DNA of 5,623 nt. Source: Azospirillum sp. 47_25. GTDB lineage: Bacteria; Pseudomonadota; Alphaproteobacteria; RF32; CAG-239. Of this stretch, positions 1 through 5,623 are shown piece by piece (position 1 is the stretch's first letter; each line of letters opens with the position of its first letter). The notes under the pieces were generated by a model. That model saw nothing but the letters and a program-made list of their open reading frames with translations. It was not told where the DNA came from and ran no database searches. The stretch is from NCBI GenBank assembly GCA_001917125.1, contig MNTU01000012.1, forward strand, positions 1-5,623, read 5' to 3'. The position numbers and the translations under genes are program-made.

Positions 1-70
1 CATACACCTCACATATAACTGAATCATAGCCTGATTGTAAGGTACCACATCATCAAAACAATGTCAATAT
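1..70 (-). promoter_or_regulatory. Outward-facing promoter and leader of a gene just beyond the left edge
   Basis: On the minus strand there is a TTGACA -35 box (67 to 62), a 17-base spacer ending in TGG, and a weak -10 TACCTT (44 to 39), an extended -10 arrangement. A leader follows that begins CAGGCT (33 to 28) and ends with a Shine-Dalgarno-like GAGG (10 to 7). The weak -10 alone would not convince, but the whole block aligns with the promoter at 5277-5343 at identical spacing. By that alignment the start codon should lie immediately outside the window. The ATG at 3 to 1 is only 3 bases from GAGG, too close to be the likely start. The product is not visible. Confidence 0.7.
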
Positions 71-123
71 AAAATAAACTTCCCCTTTATTTTTGGCTAG
101 CGGAGATAGCCATAAGATATAAG

Positions 124-152
124 AAACCCCGCTGAAAATATCAGCGGGGTTT
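124..152 (-). terminator. Intrinsic terminator of the fadL-like gene
   Basis: A perfect 12-bp inverted repeat, AAACCCCGCTGA (124-135) and its complement (141-152), encloses a 5-base loop. It lies 18 bases after the fadL stop codon. On the minus strand the stem ends in GGGGTTT followed by a T-rich but interrupted tail (CTTATATCTTATG), consistent with Rho-independent termination. On the plus strand the stem is followed by GGATTGTTTTTT, so some function in that direction is possible, although no plus-strand gene enters from the left in the window. Confidence 0.85.
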
Positions 153-170
153 GGATTGTTTTTTCCGCAC

Positions 171-1448
171 TCAGAAATTATAAGAAGCGCCGAAGCCCAG
201 AATATGAATGTCGTTTTCATAGTCGGCCTGCAGCGATCCGCGGGCATTGTCGCCGTCATGATACCCCAGCAGTTTGACCTTGCCTTTGTCGGCGCGGATA
301 TAGGTATAGCCTAAGTTAAAGGTCCAGTCGTCGTTATATTTGTATTCGATACCGCTGGAGTACCACAGGCGGTCGGAATCAGGGATGCGCGGCGTCCGGT
401 ATTCCTGGCCGACGGCACTCTGGTCAACTGCGAAACCGACACGGAATTTCCACTGATCGTTATACTGATAGCTGGCGCCGATGGCATAGAAAGTGGTATC
501 TTTCCAACGCTCTTCGGTGGTGCTCATTTTACCATTGTTTTCACCATAGATGTCAAGCGTATCAAAGGAAGACCAGTATGTTCTTCCGAATTCGGCCATT
601 ACCGACCATTTGTCGTTAATGTCATGATAAGCACCGATGGTCAGGTTTGCCGGAGTGGTAATGCGGGCGCTGATATCCTGATTGGCCGGCAGCATCAGTC
701 CTTCAAATTTGATGTCGCCTTTTAACTTATGTTTGACCTGACTGCGGTAACCGATACCGAAACGGGTTTGGTCGCTGTATTCATACAAAGCGCCCAGAGT
801 ATAGCCGATATCGAAAGTATCGCCTTCCAGCGAAGCTCTGTCTTCCACGCCGGGAATAATGCCGCCGGTGGCCGGATTTTTAACCAAAGTCGAATTGCGC
901 AGCCGGGCTTTGATATATTGCAGCTGGAGGCCGGCACCAAGCGAAAGCTTGCAATAAGGCCGGTATGCCAGCATCGGGGTCAGAGTCACCGTGGTCACTT
1001 TAGAGAGAGTTCCGTGAAAACGTCCGGCCCAGTCATCATTATATTTGGTAACCATACCATAGGGCACATTCAACGAAACGCCGGCCGTCCATTTGGAATT
1101 AATCTGGTGGGAAGCGTAAAAATTCGGAGCCACCGCTGCGTGAACAATATCACCGGTATAACCGGAAATTTCTTCACCGGGTTCGCCCGGAATATGGGCG
1201 ATGGCCCGTTTGGCTTTTGAGCGCGGCGCAATCCAGGTGCCGCCAAAGGAAACTTTGGTACCGCCGTGGCGAGTTAATCCGGCAGGGTTGAAAAAAGAAT
1301 AGGAAATATCTTCGGCTCCGGCCGTGGCTCCGGCAAAAGCGTTGCCCATAGCCGCAGCAGACTGTTCTTTCAGGTTAAAGCCCGAGGCAAGTGCGTCAGA
1401 ATAGACTAAGAGAGTTCCCAACGCAGTTAAAGTCATTAGTTTTTTCAT
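171..1448 (-). CDS. fadL: FadL/OmpP1/TodX-family outer-membrane long-chain fatty acid transporter
   Basis: The product is 425 residues, a normal length for FadL-type barrels, which carry long-chain fatty acids or other hydrophobic molecules across the outer membrane. A signal peptide is visible: two Lys after Met1, a hydrophobic core, and a likely cleavage after ALA at residue 21. The mature protein opens SGFNLKEQSAAAMGNAFAG, the typical family N-terminus, followed by the NPAG motif (residues 54-57). The block PYGMVTKYNDDWAGR (129-143) and alternating aromatic strands to the C-terminus also fit. The last residue is Phe (YNF), as expected for recognition by the BAM machinery. I chose the ATG at 1448 because the signal peptide begins there; an in-frame GTG at 1484 would add 12 residues ahead of it. 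No strong Shine-Dalgarno precedes the ATG. It is followed by a terminator and transcribed divergently from aas. The exact substrate cannot be told from sequence; some family members take aromatic hydrocarbons. Confidence 0.93.
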   Translation of the reverse strand: MKKLMTLTALGTLLVYSDALASGFNLKEQSAAAMGNAFAGATAGAEDISYSFFNPAGLTRHGGTKVSFGGTWIAPRSKAKRAIAHIPGEPGEEISGYTGDIVHAAVAPNFYASHQINSKWTAGVSLNVPYGMVTKYNDDWAGRFHGTLSKVTTVTLTPMLAYRPYCKLSLGAGLQLQYIKARLRNSTLVKNPATGGIIPGVEDRASLEGDTFDIGYTLGALYEYSDQTRFGIGYRSQVKHKLKGDIKFEGLMLPANQDISARITTPANLTIGAYHDINDKWSVMAEFGRTYWSSFDTLDIYGENNGKMSTTEERWKDTTFYAIGASYQYNDQWKFRVGFAVDQSAVGQEYRTPRIPDSDRLWYSSGIEYKYNDDWTFNLGYTYIRADKGKVKLLGYHDGDNARGSLQADYENDIHILGFGASYNF

Positions 1449-1589
1449 GATAGACACATTAGTTGTTAATCCAAGGCGCAACACATACAGCCGGAAGACA
1501 TAAGGCTTTTGCCAAAACTAATAATTATGCCTCGCAAAGAAAGATAATAAACGGTTGTAATATTTGTTAACATTGTGTTACTGAAATTT

Positions 1590-1618
1590 TTTATATAACC
1601 GGAATTGCCAAAAATCAA
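1590..1618 (-). promoter_or_regulatory. Candidate promoter for the fadL-like gene
   Basis: On the minus strand, TTGATT (1618 to 1613) and TATAAA (1595 to 1590) are separated by exactly 17 bases and match the sigma70 consensus at 4/6 and 5/6 positions. Transcription would start near 1583, leaving a leader of about 135 bases, which is long. The region is AT-rich, so chance matches are likely, and a start closer to the gene remains possible. The CCGGAATT repeats overlap this promoter, so a factor binding them would be placed to control it. Confidence 0.3.
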
Positions 1619-1764
1619 CCCGGAATTATCCCCCTCTGGACAAGAGCCAACAAATCCATAAAATTCAATAAGTTACTGCAATTTTAGACGATATAGACCA
1701 ATTAAGGCGAATTTATTTCCTTTACAAACAGTTAATTTCTGGATTTAATAAAGGCCAACCCTGC

Positions 1765-1791
1765 CTGACTTTTAGGTTGTTTCTCTATAGT
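1765..1791 (+). promoter_or_regulatory. Candidate promoter for aas
   Basis: A good -10 box, TATAGT (1786-1791, 5/6), lies downstream of CTGACT (1765-1770, 4/6), but the 15-base spacing is short. If the -10 is real, transcription begins near 1798, inside or after the TTG at 1797 and about 25 bases before the TTG at 1824. This supports the downstream start for aas. Confidence 0.35.
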
Positions 1792-1812
1792 CAGATTTGT
1801 GCTCAACTATAC

Positions 1813-1816
1813 GGAG
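1813..1816 (+). promoter_or_regulatory. Ribosome binding site that fixes the TTG start of aas
   Basis: GGAG at 1813-1816 (in the context ACGGAGATTA) lies 7 bases before the in-frame TTG at 1824. No comparable Shine-Dalgarno precedes the TTG at 1797, and there is no in-frame ATG before the conserved acyltransferase motif. The start at 1824 is therefore preferred. Confidence 0.7.
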
Positions 1817-1823
1817 ATTAAAT

Positions 1824-4007
1824 TTGCAAAACTTTGTACGATTTTGTTTAAGGGTTTTCTTCAGAGTATTCAAGACGAGATGCAGCATTCAGTTTGACGA
1901 AAAGAAGCTTCCGAAAAAAGGGGTTTACGTTTCCAACCATGTTTCTTTCCTTGATCCGGTTTTATTGTTTGCATTTCTGCCGGGAAATCCGGTTTTTGCC
2001 CTGAACGGACACCTCTACCGCCGCAAGTGGATACGCTTTTTGATGAAAACAGCCGATATCTGCCTGTTTAATCCGATTGAACCGGGAGACATCAAAGAGC
2101 TGATTGCCAAGGTTGACAGCGGCCGGCTGGTGATGATTTTTGCCGAAGGGCGCGTGACCGAAAACGGCGGACTGATGAAAATTTATGAAGCTCCCGGACT
2201 GGTTGCCGACAAATCAAAAGCGCCGATTATCCCGATTTGGATCAGCGGACCGCAATACGGTTACTTTTCCAAAACCAAAGGAAAACTGCCGCACCGGCCG
2301 TTGCCAAAGATGAAGATAACCGTCGGCAAGCCGCGCAGTTTCAAATTAAAAGACGAACTGCGGCGGCAGCGCGACCACATCAGCAACGAAGTTTATATGA
2401 TTTTGCGTGAAATGTGCTTTGAGGTAAGCTATAACCCGAACATTTCGCTGTTTGCCCAGTTGATGAAAACGGCCAAAATTCATTCCAAGAAAGGCTTTTT
2501 CAAACGTCCGTATTTTGTGGAAGACATCAAGCGCGAGCCGAATACCTACAAAGACATTATCATCAAATCTTTTGTCATCGGCAAATATTTCAAACGCCGC
2601 ACCGTTCCCGGCGAACATGTCGCCATGCTGCTGCCGAACTCCATTGCCGCGCTGTGCACGTTCTTCGGCCTGTCGGCTTATGACCGCGTGCCAGTGATGC
2701 TTAATTTCTCGGTCGGCGCCAGAAACATGGCCTCAATGTGCAAAACAGCACAGGTCAAAAAAGTCATTACGTCCCTTTCTTTCATCAAAACCGCCAAAAT
2801 GGAAGCGGTTGTCGATGTGCTGAAAGCTGACGGATACGAAGTCGTCTTTCTGGAAAAGATGGCTAAAGAAATCGGCCTGTGGAGCAAAATCAACGCCTTT
2901 CTGCGCTATAAAATCAAGCGGGTGCCGCACCGGGACGGCGGCAACAAAAAGGCTGTCATTCTCTTTACTTCCGGGTCGGAAGGCGCGCCCAAAGCCGTAG
3001 TTTTGAGCCATGCCAACATTATCTCGAACATCAAGCAGATGTCATCGATTGAAACAATCAACATCACCGACACCGTTTTCAATGCCTTGCCGATGTTCCA
3101 CAGTTTCGGTCTGACGGTGGGAACCCTGTTTCCGCTGCTGGAAGGGGCCAAACTGTTTTTATACCCCTCTCCCCTGCACTATCGCGTGGTAGCGGAAATC
3201 GTTTATGAAATCGGAGCAACCATTATGTTCGGCACTGACACGTTTTTCCGCGGCTACGGCAAAATTGCCCATCCGTTCGACTTTCATAATATCCGCTTCA
3301 TGTTCGGCGGTGCGGAAGCTGTCAAACCCGACACACGCAACATGTGGATGGAACGTTTCGGCATCAGGGTGCTGGAAGCTTACGGTTCAACCGAATGTTC
3401 GCCGGTAATTACCGCCAACAACCGTATTTTCAACCGTTTCGGTTCAATCGGCAAACTGCTGCCCGCGCTGGAATATAAAATTAACCATGTGGACGGTATT
3501 GAAAAAGGCGGCGAGCTCTGGATTAAGGGGCCGAATATCATGCAGGGCTATATCATGCCCGACAATCCCGGCGTTCTCGTTCCGTTGGAAGGCGGCTGGT
3601 ATCATACCGGAGACGTGGTTGAAATTGATGAAATCGGCTTTGTATATATTCGCGACAGAATCAAACGATTTGCCAAAATCGGCGGCGAAATGGTATCGCT
3701 TAATGCCGTGGATGAGATGGTGCGCAAGGCCTATGAATGGATGGGCGGCGAGTTTGATTACGGCGTTGTGGCCGTGCCGCACGAAAGCAAGGGCGAACAA
3801 ATCGTTTTGGTGACAAACAACCGCCATGTCGAGCAGGATGTTTTGCACAGCTATATCCGCAACAACGGCATGTCGGAACTGTTTCTGCCGCGGATTATTC
3901 TTTTCCGGGACAAACTTCCCGTTTTTGCGACAGGAAAAGCTGATAACGTCACCCTGAAGAAAGAAGTTCTCGAAGAATTGTCTGCCAAAAACAGCGTCGC
4001 GGCTTAA
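1824..4007 (+). CDS. aas: Bifunctional 2-acylglycerophosphoethanolamine acyltransferase / acyl-ACP synthetase (Aas)
   Basis: With the TTG start the product is 727 residues, close to E. coli Aas (about 719). The N-terminal PlsC-type domain carries NHVSFLDP with the catalytic H(X)4D (His39, Asp44) and FAEGR (residues 106-110) followed by LMKIYEAPG. The C-terminal domain belongs to the acyl-adenylate-forming family: P-loop TSGSEGAPK (382-390), YGSTE (520-524), YHTGD (593-597), RIKRFAKIGGEMVSL (612-626), and a C-terminal GK lysine at about 705. Stretches such as FLYPSPLHYR and LPMFHSFGLTVG are nearly those I recall from E. coli Aas. In that family the enzyme activates fatty acids with ATP onto ACP and re-acylates lysophosphatidylethanolamine at the inner membrane. 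One difference is FAEGR in place of the usual FPEGR. The lysolipid flippase gene lplT, often next to or fused with aas, is not in this window. aas is divergent from fadL and convergent with lysR. Identity is very secure; the start is less so. Confidence 0.95.
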   Translation: MQNFVRFCLRVFFRVFKTRCSIQFDEKKLPKKGVYVSNHVSFLDPVLLFAFLPGNPVFALNGHLYRRKWIRFLMKTADICLFNPIEPGDIKELIAKVDSGRLVMIFAEGRVTENGGLMKIYEAPGLVADKSKAPIIPIWISGPQYGYFSKTKGKLPHRPLPKMKITVGKPRSFKLKDELRRQRDHISNEVYMILREMCFEVSYNPNISLFAQLMKTAKIHSKKGFFKRPYFVEDIKREPNTYKDIIIKSFVIGKYFKRRTVPGEHVAMLLPNSIAALCTFFGLSAYDRVPVMLNFSVGARNMASMCKTAQVKKVITSLSFIKTAKMEAVVDVLKADGYEVVFLEKMAKEIGLWSKINAFLRYKIKRVPHRDGGNKKAVILFTSGSEGAPKAVVLSHANIISNIKQMSSIETINITDTVFNALPMFHSFGLTVGTLFPLLEGAKLFLYPSPLHYRVVAEIVYEIGATIMFGTDTFFRGYGKIAHPFDFHNIRFMFGGAEAVKPDTRNMWMERFGIRVLEAYGSTECSPVITANNRIFNRFGSIGKLLPALEYKINHVDGIEKGGELWIKGPNIMQGYIMPDNPGVLVPLEGGWYHTGDVVEIDEIGFVYIRDRIKRFAKIGGEMVSLNAVDEMVRKAYEWMGGEFDYGVVAVPHESKGEQIVLVTNNRHVEQDVLHSYIRNNGMSELFLPRIILFRDKLPVFATGKADNVTLKKEVLEELSAKNSVAA

Positions 4008-4010
4008 AAC

Positions 4011-4889
4011 TCATATTTTTGCCATAATGCGGCGGATAAATTCGAGCATCGTTCTAATTTTCTCGGTTTTCTGGTCATCATGGTGAGAAATTACCCAGCA
4101 GGAATGGTACAGTTTGAGCCCCAAGTCGAGGTAAACCCAGTCTTTGTGGTGCAAACCGTACTGCAACGGCTGCAATGACACGGCGGTGCCCGAATCTGTC
4201 GCCTGAATCAGCAAGTTAGACGAATCGCAGCAGAGCACCGTTTCTCTTGCTTCGGCCATCATCCGCCGCCATTCTTCCCAGTTTTCGTTATATTCAGAAC
4301 GATTAGACAGAGCATGGCGGTTCAGCAAATCATCAATGCTTTTTGGCATGCCGTGTCTGTTGATATATGACGTGGAAGCAAACAAACCGAATTCCCGTTT
4401 AAATTCCTCAACCACCAAAGCATTATCCTGAGGGGGATATTTATAAACAATGGCTATGTCAGCCTTGCGCTCTCTCAAGTTCATTTCGTTATGTCCGGAG
4501 ATGACATTGACACAGACTTTCGGGCATAGTTCATGAAATTCCGCCAGATGCGACATCAGATAAATGCCTATCCCGTCGGTCATGGATATTGTCAGCCGGC
4601 CGGAAACATTGTTTTTGGGCAAAGAACAGTTCTCCAGCTCATAAAACAGGGCATTTAATTTCTCCGCCTGTTTATACACTTCCATTCCTTCATGCGTAGC
4701 TATCATTCCCCGCGGAATCCGGGAAAAAAGAGTGACATTAAAAAGTTTCTCCAGCCTTTTCACCTCCCTGCTGATATGCGGCTGCGTTTTGCCCAGATAT
4801 CTTGCTGCCTGGGTAAAACCGCCCTGTTCCACCGTCGTCTTCACATACATCAGCGGCACAATTAAAGATTTTATCTTCGTTATATCCAT
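4011..4889 (-). CDS. LysR-type transcriptional regulator
   Basis: The 292-residue product has the usual length and layout of a LysR-type regulator. An N-terminal winged helix-turn-helix at about residues 20-58 reads GGFTQAARYLGKTQPHISREV, then KRLEKLFNVTLFSR and the PRG that follows it in this family. A linker helix follows, and from about residue 97 (GRLTISMTDGIGIYLMSHL) the periplasmic-binding-protein-like effector domain, including LRERKADIAIVY (138-149). The ATG at 4889 is preceded by AAAAGG (4904 to 4899) at 9 bases, a usable Shine-Dalgarno. Such proteins are tetrameric DNA-binding factors that sense a small ligand and commonly control a divergent neighbour as well as themselves. Here that neighbour is the small gene at 5003, with a T-N11-A palindrome between them. 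The ligand cannot be inferred. Its 3' end faces aas with 3 bases between stop codons. Confidence 0.93.
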   Translation of the reverse strand: MDITKIKSLIVPLMYVKTTVEQGGFTQAARYLGKTQPHISREVKRLEKLFNVTLFSRIPRGMIATHEGMEVYKQAEKLNALFYELENCSLPKNNVSGRLTISMTDGIGIYLMSHLAEFHELCPKVCVNVISGHNEMNLRERKADIAIVYKYPPQDNALVVEEFKREFGLFASTSYINRHGMPKSIDDLLNRHALSNRSEYNENWEEWRRMMAEARETVLCCDSSNLLIQATDSGTAVSLQPLQYGLHHKDWVYLDLGLKLYHSCWVISHHDDQKTEKIRTMLEFIRRIMAKI

Positions 4890-4908
4890 GGAGGCATACC
4901 TTTTATGT

Positions 4909-4933
4909 TAAATTAGCTTCTTCTAAATTAGAA
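4909..4933. promoter_or_regulatory. Candidate LysR-type operator in the divergent spacer
   Basis: TTCTAAATTAGAA (4921-4933) is a perfect 6+1+6 palindrome with the T-N11-A form typical of LysR-regulator boxes. TAAATTAG occurs twice as a direct repeat, at 4909-4916 and within the palindrome at 4924-4931, 15 bases apart. The position is 32 bases upstream of the lysR start and 70 bases upstream of the small gene start, where an autoregulatory or activating site would be expected. The AT-rich background weakens the case. Confidence 0.5.
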
Positions 4934-5002
4934 ATTTTTATGAATACTAATTCTACAGTTGTTTTATTGCAACAAAAAAATATTTCTGACAAAGGATCGA
5001 CT

Positions 5003-5182
5003 ATGACTAAAAATAACCTTTCCCAGCGGCATTTTCTGGAACAAAACAATGCAATCAACAACCTCTTTGAACATCTGCTGCAACAATTGCGAAGTTTGGG
5101 CTATCCTGAAACCCGCTTATGGATAAATGTTGCCAGACAATCCTTTGAGCATGAATTATTTGAACAGATTAAAAACGATTAA
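5003..5182 (+). CDS. Small protein of unknown function, divergent from the LysR regulator
   Basis: I do not recognise this 59-residue protein. It looks genuine: AAAGGA lies 6 bases before the ATG at 5003, and a perfect intrinsic terminator begins 11 bases after the stop, so it is likely its own short transcript. An in-frame ATG at 4940 would add 21 residues but has no ribosome binding site. The product has no signal peptide, membrane segment or cysteine. Charge is nearly balanced (7 acidic, 6 basic). The sequence suggests two helices split by a GYPET turn at residues 33-37: an Asn/Gln-rich first helix (LEQNNAINNLFEHLLQQL) and an amphipathic second one (RLWINVARQSFEHELFEQI). This fits a small soluble, perhaps oligomeric or partner-binding protein. 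Its position opposite lysR suggests control by that regulator, which is inference. Confidence 0.7.
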   Translation: MTKNNLSQRHFLEQNNAINNLFEHLLQQLRSLGYPETRLWINVARQSFEHELFEQIKND

Positions 5183-5192
5183 CTCCTTACTG

Positions 5193-5228
5193 CCCTGCCG
5201 TTCATAAGAACGGCAGGGTTTATTTTAT
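5193..5228 (+). terminator. Intrinsic terminator of the small gene
   Basis: CCCTGCCGTTC (5193-5203) pairs perfectly over 11 bp with GAACGGCAGGG (5208-5218) around an ATAA loop, followed by TTTATTTTAT. It is a textbook Rho-independent terminator 11 bases after the stop at 5182. It also insulates the next promoter (from 5277) from read-through. Confidence 0.93.
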
Positions 5229-5276
5229 CCTTAAGCATTACCCGGTTTAGCGCGAACAAAGTTTGCGTCTTATTAT

Positions 5277-5343
5277 ATATTGACATTGCGTGTCATCTAT
5301 GCTAATCTGAGAACAGGCTTTGAATTAGTTATAGAGGTGTATC
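5277..5343 (+). promoter_or_regulatory. Extended -10 promoter and leader of the exported-protein gene
   Basis: A perfect TTGACA -35 (5280-5285), a 17-base spacer and TAATCT -10 (5303-5308) preceded by TGC form an extended -10 sigma70-type promoter. Transcription should start near 5315, within CAGGCT (5314-5319). The short leader ends in GAGG (5334-5337), 6 bases before the ATG. The same architecture and leader occur inverted at positions 70 to 1. Confidence 0.85.
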
Positions 5344-5623
5344 ATGAGACGTCTTCCCTGCTCTGTTGCTCTCGCCGCGGCTCTGCTGCCTGCCGGCGCA
5401 TTCTTTCATGCAGATACGGTTGTCGCCTCTGACACCAGCCTCATAGATATGAATCAAGACCTAGCCTTAATTCATTCGCCTCGGTCCGTTCCCAATCCGG
5501 AGCGGACTGTTTCTCCTTTCCAGCCCTTTAAGCTGGCCAAGGTTCATTTTGTTGTCGATACTGCCGATAAAATCGGCTTCGATGACATCGAACAGTCTTT
5601 TGACCATAACAATGCGCAGCGCT
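5344..5623 (+). CDS. Partial exported protein of unknown function (5' end only)
   Basis: The reading frame stays open from the ATG at 5344 to the window edge, giving 93 residues without a stop. The start is supported by GAGG 6 bases upstream and by the promoter. The N-terminus MRRLPCSVALAAALLPAGAFF has two Arg then a hydrophobic stretch, typical of a Sec signal peptide. Cleavage may follow Ala23 or Ala28 (VVA before SD). No lipobox is visible, since the Cys at residue 6 precedes the hydrophobic core. The mature part includes PFQPFKLAKVHFVVDTADKIGFDDIEQSFDHNN, which I do not recognise, so no function is assigned. The product is expected in the periplasm, outer membrane or outside. The gene off the left edge, with the matching promoter, may be a paralogue or co-regulated partner. 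Confidence 0.75.
   Translation, partial: MRRLPCSVALAAALLPAGAFFHADTVVASDTSLIDMNQDLALIHSPRSVPNPERTVSPFQPFKLAKVHFVVDTADKIGFDDIEQSFDHNNAQR

Larger units (their letters stand above)
1449..1823. other. AT-rich divergent spacer between fadL and aas
   Basis: This roughly 375-base stretch has no convincing gene and must carry the promoters of both divergent genes. It contains an 8-bp palindrome, TGTTAACA (1565-1572), and a near-direct repeat, AACCGGAATT (1597-1606) and AACCCGGAATT (1617-1627), about two helical turns apart. These could be regulator sites, but I do not recognise them as operators of a known regulator such as FadR. Candidate promoters for each gene are listed separately. Confidence 0.6.

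Noticed and set aside
1..3. Minus-strand ATG at the very left edge as a gene start
   Set aside because: It is only 3 bases from GAGG; alignment with the right-hand promoter places the likely start just outside the window.
729..1220. 163-residue plus-strand open frame across the fadL-like gene
   Set aside because: It lies wholly antisense to a clearly conserved barrel gene, has no family resemblance and is explained by codon bias on the opposite strand.
1449..1484. Upstream GTG start for the fadL-like gene
   Set aside because: It would place 12 residues before the two-Lys, hydrophobic signal peptide that begins at the ATG at 1448.
3444..3848. 134-residue minus-strand open frame inside aas
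   Set aside because: It is antisense to the conserved AMP-binding domain of Aas, with no recognisable protein features.
4500..4512. TGACATTG-like match to the shared promoter motif inside lysR
   Set aside because: It is within conserved coding sequence and lacks the -10, CAGGCT and leader parts of the motif.
4905..4933. TTCTAA-17-TAACAT as a lysR promoter on the minus strand
   Set aside because: Transcription would start near 4898, downstream of the gene's own Shine-Dalgarno sequence, so it cannot be the working promoter.
4940..5002. Upstream ATG start for the small gene
   Set aside because: No Shine-Dalgarno precedes it, whereas the ATG at 5003 has AAAGGA at 6 bases.

Overview
This window suggests a Gram-negative, probably proteobacterial, genome of moderate GC. 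The genes look near-balanced in base composition and the spacers are AT-rich. The evidence for a Gram-negative cell is an outer-membrane FadL-type barrel with signal peptide and C-terminal Phe, plus a full-length homologue of the bifunctional inner-membrane enzyme Aas. No lineage can be fixed from the sequence alone, and there are no rRNA, tRNA, CRISPR, insertion-sequence or phage signs.

Layout, left to right. Positions 1-70 hold a minus-strand promoter and leader for a gene that starts just outside the window. A strong hairpin terminator (124-152) closes the minus-strand fadL-like gene (1448 down to 171). A roughly 375-base AT-rich divergent spacer separates it from aas (1824-4007, plus strand, TTG start). 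aas converges on a LysR-type regulator (4889 down to 4011) with only 3 bases between the stop codons. Divergent from the regulator is a small, unrecognised 59-residue gene (5003-5182) with its own Shine-Dalgarno sequence and a perfect 11-bp terminator (5193-5228). The window closes with the start of an unrecognised exported protein (5344 onward, truncated by the window edge), behind a clear sigma70-type extended -10 promoter.

Functional reading. FadL and Aas form a plausible pair: FadL admits exogenous long-chain fatty acids through the outer membrane, and Aas can load fatty acids onto acyl carrier protein and re-acylate lysophospholipids at the inner membrane. Together they suggest scavenging of fatty acids or lysolipids for membrane repair or synthesis. 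The LysR regulator sits beside a T-N11-A palindrome in the spacer shared with the small gene, so the small gene is its most obvious candidate target.

The least expected feature is that the promoters at the two ends of the window are homologous and point outward. They share the -35 block, the 17-base spacing, an extended -10 TG, the same distance to a CAGGCT start region, and a nearly identical leader up to the ribosome binding site, while the spacer bases have diverged to near background. This implies two related or co-regulated genes flanking the lipid and regulator block, at least one of which encodes an exported protein.
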